Origin: CAYVQB01 sp964453985
GTDB lineage: Bacteria; Babelota; Babeliae; Babelales; UASB340
Direction: 5' to 3'
NCBI GenBank assembly: GCA_964453985.1
Contig: CAYVQB010000008.1
Span: 1 to 36,067, forward strand
Length of the DNA: 36,067 nucleotides
A model generated the notes under the pieces. It made no database searches, was not told the DNA's origin, and worked only from the letters and a program-made list of their open reading frames with translations. The translations under genes and the position numbers were made by a program. Numbering within the stretch: position 1 is the first letter of the stretch; every line of letters begins with the position of its first letter. This document shows positions 7,530 through 13,883 of this stretch, piece after piece.

Positions 7530-8476
7530 CTCCAGAAATTTTACATTACTTAGCAGTTGGTTTAGCGGTAGCTTTGGGGTCAATTGGAACAGGTATAGGT
7601 CAAGGGATTGGAGCTTATAGTGCCATTGACGCACTATCAAGACAAAAAGATGGTAATGATCAAGTTTTTCGTGCAATGATAATAGGGTTGGCATTTATTG
7701 AAAGTGGCGTAATTCTTGCTCTTGTTATAACCCTGATTACTTTATTTGGGGGTGGGGCAACAATGACTATGCCAATTGCTGTAGCAGAAATAGGCATAGC
7801 CTTGGCCGTTGGTATTGCGGCAACTGCTATTAGTATAGCATCTAGTTTTGCTTTAAAGTCAGCATGTCAGTCTATTGCAAGACAGCCTTTTTTTGCTCAA
7901 AAGATTTTAACCTTAATGATGTTGGCACAATCTATAATAGAAGCTCCTGTAGTGTTCGCTTTTATAATTGCTCTTGTTATAAGAAGTAATTTTTCAGAAA
8001 GCATGACAATTTTTGATGGATTAAAATTTTTGAGTGCAGGTATCTGTATGTCTTTAGGATGTATTGGGCCCTGTATCGGACAAGGTATTTTTGCTAGTGC
8101 TTCATGTCAGGCTGCAGGCCTGAATAAGGATGCATACAATAGAATTTTTCCGTTTTCCATAATTAATGAAGCGGTTATTGAAACACCGTTAATTTTTTGT
8201 TTGTTAGTTTCTATATTATTAATTTATCTACCAATTTCTGAATTTAAACCGATAGCCTCTACGATTAATTTCTTGGTTGCAGGGCTTACTATAGGTTTAG
8301 GATCATTTGGTACTGCGATTTCCGCAGGATTTGTTGCTGGCAAAAGTTGTTATCAAATTGCTTTAGAGCCTGAAAACTATTCTGTTTTATTTAGGACCAC
8401 TATTTTATCTCAAGCTTTTATAGAATCTAGTGCTATTTATACTCTGATTATCGCTCTCTCTCTTATTACAAGATAA
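7523..8476 (+). CDS. atpE: ATP synthase c subunit: four fused hairpins
   Basis: Normal F-type c subunits have about 70-90 residues, one hairpin and one ion-binding carboxylate. This 317-residue protein has four such hairpins in tandem (about 8-75, 84-154, 164-236, 245-316). The outer-helix glutamates are Glu60 (FIESG), Glu140 (IIEAP), Glu220 (VIETP) and Glu301 (FIESS), spaced 80, 80 and 81 residues. The polar loop survives in repeat 2 (SIARQPF) and partly in repeat 1 (ALSRQKD). The inner helix has the Gly-rich GxGxGQG form in repeats 1 and 3. Gln27 and Gln187 sit 33 residues before their glutamates, as in Na+-binding c subunits; Ser107 and Ala268 replace them in repeats 2 and 4. No frameshift or internal stop is seen. 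The gene overlaps atpB by 7 bases; subunits b, delta, alpha, gamma, beta and epsilon are not in the window. Confidence 0.92.
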   Translation: MLTPEILHYLAVGLAVALGSIGTGIGQGIGAYSAIDALSRQKDGNDQVFRAMIIGLAFIESGVILALVITLITLFGGGATMTMPIAVAEIGIALAVGIAATAISIASSFALKSACQSIARQPFFAQKILTLMMLAQSIIEAPVVFAFIIALVIRSNFSESMTIFDGLKFLSAGICMSLGCIGPCIGQGIFASASCQAAGLNKDAYNRIFPFSIINEAVIETPLIFCLLVSILLIYLPISEFKPIASTINFLVAGLTIGLGSFGTAISAGFVAGKSCYQIALEPENYSVLFRTTILSQAFIESSAIYTLIIALSLITR

Positions 8477-8539
8477 AATTTAATATTTTTAGTTTTGTGA
8501 TAAGCTAACACAAGTTTAAATTCTTGAGGGAGAAGTTAT

Positions 8540-9676
8540 ATGAGTAGTGAAAAAAAGGTTCATATTTTATACGTTCTCACAAAACTAGAGCTTGGAGGAG
8601 CGCAGAAAGTTTGTTTATCGCTAATAGACGGTATCAAAAAGGATGGTGGTTTTGGAGGATTGATTTCAGGTGATCAAGGTGTTCTGGTTGATCAAGTAAA
8701 AAAAAACGATTCTGTTTATTTATTAGATAGCTTTAAACGAGAAGTTAGCTTTAGATCTTTATTCTTTGAGTTAAAAGCTTTTGCTCAGATGATTCTTAGA
8801 ATGAGAAAACTAAAAAAAGAGCATCCTGAAATTATAGTACATACTCATAGTACAAAGGCTGGGATTTTAGGCCGATGGGCAGCCTTTTTTGCGGGTATAA
8901 AAAAACGAATTCATACGGTACATGGGTTTGGTTTTCATGATTATCAAAATAAAATTTCTTGGTTTCTTATCTATTTTTTAGAATATATTACCTGTTTTGT
9001 TACCACCCATTATGTATGTGTTTCAGAAAGTGACCAAAAAATAGGTTCTAAGCTTTTACCTAGATTTAAAGGTAAAAGTAGCGTAATTCGTGCTGCGGTA
9101 GATTGGGACAAATTTTATATTCCTGCTGTTTCCATAAAAGAGACACAAAATTTTGTTATAGGTACTACTTCTTGTTTTAAACCCCAAAAAAATCTTATTG
9201 ATATGCTAAAAGCATTTAAGCTTGCTTGTTTTACCAATGAAAACCTTTTATTACAAATAATAGGTGATGGAGTTTTGCGTCCAGATATACAAGCTTGGAT
9301 AATTAAAAATAAAATGGAAAAAAGGATAGAGCTGCTTGGTTGGCAGGATGATGTATCAAAATGGATGAAGAACTGGGATCTGTTTGTCATGAGTTCTTTA
9401 TGGGAAGGCTTGCCTTGTGCGATTGTTGAGGCCAGGTTGAGCAAGTTGCCTGTGATAAGTTATGATATTGCAGGAATTCATGAAGTTATTAAAGATGGTA
9501 TAAATGGTTTTTTGGTTGCCGCAGGAGATTGGCAAGCTTTATCTCAAAAGATAGATTTGGTAGTTAGAGATAAAGACTTGCATGGGAGAATGCAAGCTTA
9601 TAAAGATGATTTAAATCGTTTTCATAATAAGGCTATGGTTCGGGAGCATCTAGATCTTTATAGGAAGCTTGTTTAA
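8540..9676 (+). CDS. GT4-family glycosyltransferase
   Basis: This 378-residue GT-B glycosyltransferase transfers an activated sugar to a lipid or glycan acceptor, probably in envelope polysaccharide synthesis. The N-terminal half opens with YVLTKLELGGAQKVCLSLI, the glycine-rich acceptor-side loop of the family. It continues with IVHTHSTKAGILGRWAA and RIHTVHGFGFHDYQ. The C-terminal half has VIGTTSCFKPQKNLIDMLKAF and the donor-binding segment WEGLPCAIVEARLSKLPVISYDI followed by GIHEVIKDGINGFLV. Length and motif order are complete, unlike the shorter GT-like gene at 2-3 kb. There is no signal peptide. The ATG has a strong GAGGGAGA site 9 bases upstream. Sugar donor and acceptor cannot be told. 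Confidence 0.9.
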   Translation: MSSEKKVHILYVLTKLELGGAQKVCLSLIDGIKKDGGFGGLISGDQGVLVDQVKKNDSVYLLDSFKREVSFRSLFFELKAFAQMILRMRKLKKEHPEIIVHTHSTKAGILGRWAAFFAGIKKRIHTVHGFGFHDYQNKISWFLIYFLEYITCFVTTHYVCVSESDQKIGSKLLPRFKGKSSVIRAAVDWDKFYIPAVSIKETQNFVIGTTSCFKPQKNLIDMLKAFKLACFTNENLLLQIIGDGVLRPDIQAWIIKNKMEKRIELLGWQDDVSKWMKNWDLFVMSSLWEGLPCAIVEARLSKLPVISYDIAGIHEVIKDGINGFLVAAGDWQALSQKIDLVVRDKDLHGRMQAYKDDLNRFHNKAMVREHLDLYRKLV

Positions 9677-9684
9677 TTAAGTTT

Positions 9685-9714
9685 TTGACAAACGAATTCT
9701 GCTTTTGATAGATT
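9685..9714 (+). promoter_or_regulatory. Putative sigma-70-type promoter of acylphosphatase gene
   Basis: TTGACA at 9685-9690 is a perfect -35 box. TAGATT at 9709-9714 (or ATAGAT at 9708-9713) gives a weak -10 box at 17-18 bases spacing. It lies just after the glycosyltransferase stop and about 50 bases before the acylphosphatase ATG. Confidence 0.45.
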
Positions 9715-9765
9715 TACGCCTATATTTAGATAAAAAGAAAAAAAAGGAAAAAGGAGAGGAGTATC

Positions 9766-10059
9766 ATGCTAAAAAAGTGTGTAAAGATAAAGGTTTTAGG
9801 TAAAGTTCAGGGTGTTGGCTACAGAACATTTATTCAAAAGAGTGCCGCTAAATTATCTATAGAGGGCACAATTAGAAATGAGTCAGATGGTAGTGTGTTT
9901 ATGCTTGCTTATGGACCATCGGATAAGCTAGATGATCTTATCGACTTTGTCTATAAGGGTTCTGCTAAATCTAAAATAGAAGATGTAATTGTTGAGCCAA
10001 TGATAAAAGAAAAAGACTTTCGTGGAGTTTTTAGGTTAATTGGTGAGAGCAACGCTTAG
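9766..10059 (+). CDS. acyP: Acylphosphatase
   Basis: Acylphosphatase hydrolyses carboxyl-phosphate bonds such as those of 1,3-bisphosphoglycerate, carbamoyl phosphate or acetyl phosphate. The 97-residue protein has the family length. The phosphate-binding loop is KVQGVGYRTF with the catalytic Arg20, and the second catalytic residue is Asn38 in TIRNESDGSV. The usual C-terminal GF-xIR signature is weak here (FRGVFRLIGESNA). An AGGAGAGG site lies just before the ATG. It appears monocistronic with its own promoter. Confidence 0.93.
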   Translation: MLKKCVKIKVLGKVQGVGYRTFIQKSAAKLSIEGTIRNESDGSVFMLAYGPSDKLDDLIDFVYKGSAKSKIEDVIVEPMIKEKDFRGVFRLIGESNA

Positions 10060-10068
10060 AAATATTTA

Positions 10069-10145
10069 TTTTGATGGCGGATGGCCTGCCGTCCGACCTG
10101 TACTTTGTAGCCACTTGGGCGAAAGAGGAAGCTTTATGCGTAGGC
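10069..10145. other. GC-rich intergenic element with hairpins
   Basis: This stretch of about 77 bases between acyP and the tRNA is clearly more GC-rich than its surroundings. It contains a hairpin with arms CGGATGGC and GCCGTCCG (about 10074-10091, with one G-T pair). Two related short units follow: GTAGCCACTTGGGCGAAAGA and GAAGCTTTATGCGTAGG, each of the form AGC...GCG-A/T-A. It has no open frame of note and does not fold as a second tRNA. It could be an intergenic repeat family or a small RNA; strand is unknown. Confidence 0.5.
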
Positions 10146-10220
10146 TGGTGACCCTAAGGGGAATCGAACCCCTATTTTTGCCGTGAGAGGGCAACGTCCT
10201 AACCTTTAGACGATAGGGCC
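10146..10220 (-). tRNA. tRNA-Glu (anticodon CTC)
   Basis: Read on the reverse strand, the gene starts GGCCCTA and ends TAGGGTC-A-CCA. The acceptor stem forms seven pairs with one G-T. The anticodon stem is TTGCC/GGCAA around the loop CTCTCAC, giving anticodon CTC for GAG codons. The T arm is AGGGG-TTCGATT-CCCCT. The discriminator is A and the terminal CCA is encoded (10146-10148). The D arm carries GTCTAAAGGTTAGGAC, typical of glutamate tRNAs. Confidence 0.95.
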
Positions 10221-10368
10221 TTAATCTTGCTTAATAAGGCTAATATAATAGTACATAATAAAGATTACTTCGTAAAGAACGAACTTATAGATTATATTGC
10301 TATTTGTGCTGCTTTTTTATTACGCTCTTATTAGTTAGGGATAAACTATTTATTTGAGGGGGGACGTT

Positions 10369-10812
10369 ATGAAGATTACAAAAAATATTATTTTTTGTAT
10401 TGGTCTAGTATTTGGCAATTGTTTTTCTGTTTCAGATGATCATGTAATTAAGTTCGATATATTTAAGCCTAATAAAGAAATTGCTGTTGTTAACTTAAAG
10501 CTTGGGTCTAGCCAGTCTGTAAACGATGTAAAAGATGCAATCAGTAAAAAGCATTTTGATGGAAGAGAAATAACCTTTTATACTCATGCTGGTGAGATTA
10601 AGGGTAGTGGGCCTTTAGTTGATCAGGTTAAGAAGTTTAAGTCTGTCTATGTCTGGCTTAGGGAAAGAACCCAGAGGCCTATTAAAGAGATTATTTTAAA
10701 CTCTATTGGTGATGCAAGAGAGGCTATTAAAAATGTTGGGGAAACCATAGATAATCTTGAAGCGATGATTAAAAAGAGTAAAATTGAAAAGGCACGAAGA
10801 GATGCTTTCTAA
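10369..10812 (+). CDS. Secreted small protein with ubiquitin-like pattern
   Basis: This 147-residue protein is not recognised by overall identity. The start at 10369 is supported by GAGGGGGGA upstream; a TTG at 10354 is less likely. Residues 1-20 form a signal peptide. Residues about 26-101 follow the order of a ubiquitin-like fold: a beta hairpin (IKFDIFKPNKEIAVVNLKL), then SSQSVNDVKDAISKKH like the ubiquitin helix segment, then EITFYTHAGEIKGSGPLVD like ubiquitin LIFAGKQLEDGRTLSD, then SVYVWLRER as the last strand. A charged helical tail (about 105-147) follows, and there is no C-terminal Gly-Gly. The ubiquitin-like reading is by-eye pattern matching and needs a structure prediction. The gene is followed by a hairpin overlapping the start of bamA. 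Confidence 0.6.
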   Translation: MKITKNIIFCIGLVFGNCFSVSDDHVIKFDIFKPNKEIAVVNLKLGSSQSVNDVKDAISKKHFDGREITFYTHAGEIKGSGPLVDQVKKFKSVYVWLRERTQRPIKEIILNSIGDAREAIKNVGETIDNLEAMIKKSKIEKARRDAF

Positions 10813-10852
10813 AATATAGTAAATAGTTTTTTGGTTGACAAAGAAGCAAAAA

Positions 10853-10886
10853 AACGGTCTCTTTTATAAAGTAAAAAGAGGCCGTT
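10853..10886 (+). promoter_or_regulatory. Hairpin covering the bamA ribosome site
   Basis: AACGGTCTCTTTT (10853-10865) pairs with AAAAGAGGCCGTT (10874-10886) in 13 pairs including one G-T, with a loop of about 8 bases. The right arm contains the purine run AAAAGAGG, the only ribosome site before the bamA ATG at 10888. The hairpin could act as a terminator for the gene before, or mask bamA translation. Confidence 0.6.
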
Positions 10887-10887
10887 A

Positions 10888-13767
10888 ATGTTTTTGTATA
10901 GATTATTTTTTTTTATTTTCTTATTAATAACTTTTATTCCCGTATACCCTTCACAATACAAGGCAACATTCGTTGACTTGATGACAAGTTTAAATGCAGT
11001 AGATAAAGATAGTAGTTTTTATCTAGCAAACTTAAGCTTTGAATCTGATGTGCCATTTTCTCAGGAAGAATTTTTATATCTTACCGGATTAAATAAAGAT
11101 AAATTTTTTACCGTAAAAGATCTTTATAAAGCGTATAAAAGCTTAATGTATAAAAAACGCTTTAATAAGATAGAAATAGAAGTTTGCCAGGATAAGCAGG
11201 GTAAAAATATTCACTTTAAATTAATAGGGAACTGGATATTTAAAAGACTGGTCTTGAGAAATATTTGGTTTGATAAGGACCAATACACAAATTTGTATTT
11301 ACAGCAGCCGGGTGATGTTTTTGATCTGTCTCTACATGAAGAATCTGTAAGAACTCTGAAAAAATATATGCACGACAGTGGATATTTTAACGGCACTGTT
11401 GGTGATGAATTAATATATAAAAAGAGGGATAAAACTATACTTGTTAAGTTATCTATTAAAAATAAAAGGTGCTTTGATATTGCGAACATAAAATTTGAGG
11501 TTTGTGCTCAAGGAGGTATAGAAGAACTTGATCAAGCTTTAATGAATAAATTTGGGTGGCGTTTGTCGGGTAAAGATTACTCAAAAAAATTATTATTAAA
11601 GCAGGTTGAAAATATAAGAAATTTCTTTAAAAAGAAGGGTTTTTTAAGTTGTCATATTTCTGTTAAGCGCTTAATAAATAACTTAGATCATAAGGTAGAT
11701 TTAGTATTTAATATTAAATTAGGTAAGAAAAAGGTCTTAAAATTTTTGGGCAATGAGTTTTTTACAGATAAACAGTTAAGGCAAGAATTTCTAGGAAAAG
11801 ATTTTCCTGATTGGCTTTTTAAAACAGAAATAATAGCTCAGCATTTATTATATGAGTATAGGAAAAGGGGCTTTTGGGGCAGTGTTGTTTATTATAAACA
11901 AGAAGGTTCTGTTTTAACTTTTGATATAAAAGAAAATTTACCGATCATTATTAATAATATTAAAATTAAAGACAGCCAAACAGGTTCTTTAATTAATAAG
12001 AATAATTTTTTTGATAATTTACTTTCCAAGAAAGAATTTGATGAAAAATTATTACAAGAGGGTATAGAAAAGTTAAAAAATTATTATTTGACTCAGGGTT
12101 TTTGGGATTTTACTATTACTGATAAAAAGTTTGAAAAGCAGAGTCAAAATGAATGTTCTATTATCTTATTTGTTTCTCCTGGTAAACAGCGGTTTTGGGG
12201 TGGTTTTAAAATTGATGATTTTACTTATTTGGAGAAAACGGATTTTTTGAAAAAATATTCTTATGATACAAAAGATGAGCTAATTCCTTTTAATTATTAT
12301 TGGTTGCAAGAACAGAAAAGTTTTTTGATTAGGCATTTTCAAAGTAAAAGTTATTGGTATGTTTATGTTTATCCAGAGCTAGATACATATTTTGATGAAC
12401 AACATGAAGTAACAAAAGCATTTGTGACGTGGAAAGTTACTCTTGGTCCTCGGATTAGGTTTGGCAAAGTCTTGGTAAGAGGGAATAGTCGTTTACCTTT
12501 TGATCGAATAATTAAAGAGTTACGTTTTAGTGAAGGGGATTTGTGGGATCGTAAAAAAATTGATCTTAGTCGTAGTAGCCTGAAAAAACTTGATATATTC
12601 AAAGATGTTCAGTTGCAGCCCTACAAGTTGTCCAAAGATAAGAGCGAAAGAAAGCAGCCTCTTGTTCTAACTCTAGTAGATGATGATCCTGTTCAAGCTA
12701 AATTAAGATTGGGATATTTTTTAACTAGTAAAAACTTTTTATTCAAAAGAGAATCAACTTATAAGGTGGGTGGTTCTATAGTTATAAAGAATATTACTAA
12801 TAATGCTGATAAGCTTCTTTTTAATGCTGATTTTACCCGTTTTGAAAGAAAAGTTAACTTTGATTATCAACAGCCAGATCCATTGGGTTTTTCTTTTAAA
12901 GATTTTTTTTTAATGGGTAGACTTAAGGCTTATACAAATAAATATATTCATCCTGTTGAAATAGGGCAAAGCGGTTCGGCTTTTGAAGCAACGCAGCATG
13001 GTTTCTCTTTGGGTCTTAATAGCGAATATCGCAAGGCTCATTTTTGGGGTATAAGTTTGGGTAACGAATGGATTAATACAAGTCGAGTAAGAGGTGATCT
13101 TAATTTTGATCCTGATATGGTAAATAGAACTTTGCCATATTTTTTTATAGAACCAAATTTTATTATAGATAAGCTTGATGACAAGATTAATGTGAAAAAG
13201 GGTAGCCTTACTTTCTTTGCTCTTCGTTTCATGATTCCTGAAAACACAGGAGAAGTCACTGGTAAGCTAATGTTTGAACAATCTTTGTTTTATCCAGTAT
13301 TTAATGATTTTATTGGTTGTCTTAGGATTAGGTTAGGTCATGTCTTTAGACAAGAGTTTGATCAGGTACAACCGATTGAACGTTTTTATTTAGGTGGTCC
13401 ATACTCTGTGCGTGGTTACGAAAAGGATGCGATTCCACCATTAGGTGTATTAGTTGAGACAAATCCTGATGGAGTAACCGAAACTCTCTATACAATTCAG
13501 GGTGGCAGCTCCATGATTAATGGAAATGCTGAGATTCGTTTTCCTATATATAAAGCTTTTGGGGGTGTTGTTTTTCAGGATATTGGTGTTTTAAGCCAAA
13601 CTGGCTTCAGTGGTTTTAGGGGTAAATGGTACCCAGCTACAGGCTTTGGATTTAGATATCAAACCCCAATAGGAGCTTTGAGATTTGATATTGGCTGGAA
13701 ATGGAAGCATAGGCTCGTCGGGGACAGCGCATATGCCTGGTATTTAACTTTAGGACAAGCTTTCTAG
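10888..13767 (+). CDS. bamA: Outer-membrane assembly protein BamA (Omp85), seven POTRA-like repeats
   Basis: BamA folds beta-barrel proteins into the outer membrane. The protein has 959 residues, longer than the usual 750-850. A signal peptide (residues 1-22) precedes a run of POTRA-like beta-alpha-alpha-beta-beta units at about 43-114, 115-190, 195-278, 280-350, 351-431, 434-520 and 521-600. The recurring helix ends KKYMHDSGYF, RNFFKKKGF, LYEYRKRGFWG and KNYYLTQGFWD are typical of POTRA domains. The barrel runs from about 601 to 959, with the conserved lid-loop motif VRGYE at 841-845 and the C-terminal signal ending in Phe959 (WYLTLGQAF). The number of POTRAs is a by-eye count. TamA is the main alternative but normally has three POTRAs. 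The gene implies a two-membrane envelope. Confidence 0.9.
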   Translation: MFLYRLFFFIFLLITFIPVYPSQYKATFVDLMTSLNAVDKDSSFYLANLSFESDVPFSQEEFLYLTGLNKDKFFTVKDLYKAYKSLMYKKRFNKIEIEVCQDKQGKNIHFKLIGNWIFKRLVLRNIWFDKDQYTNLYLQQPGDVFDLSLHEESVRTLKKYMHDSGYFNGTVGDELIYKKRDKTILVKLSIKNKRCFDIANIKFEVCAQGGIEELDQALMNKFGWRLSGKDYSKKLLLKQVENIRNFFKKKGFLSCHISVKRLINNLDHKVDLVFNIKLGKKKVLKFLGNEFFTDKQLRQEFLGKDFPDWLFKTEIIAQHLLYEYRKRGFWGSVVYYKQEGSVLTFDIKENLPIIINNIKIKDSQTGSLINKNNFFDNLLSKKEFDEKLLQEGIEKLKNYYLTQGFWDFTITDKKFEKQSQNECSIILFVSPGKQRFWGGFKIDDFTYLEKTDFLKKYSYDTKDELIPFNYYWLQEQKSFLIRHFQSKSYWYVYVYPELDTYFDEQHEVTKAFVTWKVTLGPRIRFGKVLVRGNSRLPFDRIIKELRFSEGDLWDRKKIDLSRSSLKKLDIFKDVQLQPYKLSKDKSERKQPLVLTLVDDDPVQAKLRLGYFLTSKNFLFKRESTYKVGGSIVIKNITNNADKLLFNADFTRFERKVNFDYQQPDPLGFSFKDFFLMGRLKAYTNKYIHPVEIGQSGSAFEATQHGFSLGLNSEYRKAHFWGISLGNEWINTSRVRGDLNFDPDMVNRTLPYFFIEPNFIIDKLDDKINVKKGSLTFFALRFMIPENTGEVTGKLMFEQSLFYPVFNDFIGCLRIRLGHVFRQEFDQVQPIERFYLGGPYSVRGYEKDAIPPLGVLVETNPDGVTETLYTIQGGSSMINGNAEIRFPIYKAFGGVVFQDIGVLSQTGFSGFRGKWYPATGFGFRYQTPIGALRFDIGWKWKHRLVGDSAYAWYLTLGQAF

Positions 13768-13784
13768 ATAAAGAGTTTTTCTTA

Positions 13785-13813
13785 TTGAAAATATTTTGAA
13801 TTAATAGTACAAT
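13785..13813 (+). promoter_or_regulatory. Putative sigma-70-type promoter of typA
   Basis: TTGAAA (13785-13790) and TACAAT (13808-13813) are separated by exactly 17 bases. Each box differs from consensus at one position. It lies 70 bases before the typA start and just after bamA. Confidence 0.65.
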
Positions 13814-13883
13814 TATATAACCAGCAATAGGGGGTTTTCAAGATTTAGATATTTAATAAAATATTATTTTAATAGGACCAAGT

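Noticed and set aside
7523..8476. Four separate c genes misjoined by sequencing error
   Set aside because: The frame is continuous, the linkers are different in each junction, and the repeats are well diverged, so neither assembly collapse nor a frameshift artefact is suggested.
9115..9444. A 109-residue reverse-strand frame inside the GT4 glycosyltransferase
   Set aside because: It covers the donor-binding region of a well-supported gene and shows no start signal.
10069..10145. A second tRNA or tRNA remnant next to tRNA-Glu
   Set aside because: No T arm with TTC/GATT and no acceptor stem of seven pairs can be formed; only local hairpins are seen.
10240..10260. TATAAT-like box on the forward strand after the tRNA
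   Set aside because: No matching -35 box lies at 16-19 bases, and such AT-rich words are frequent by chance here.
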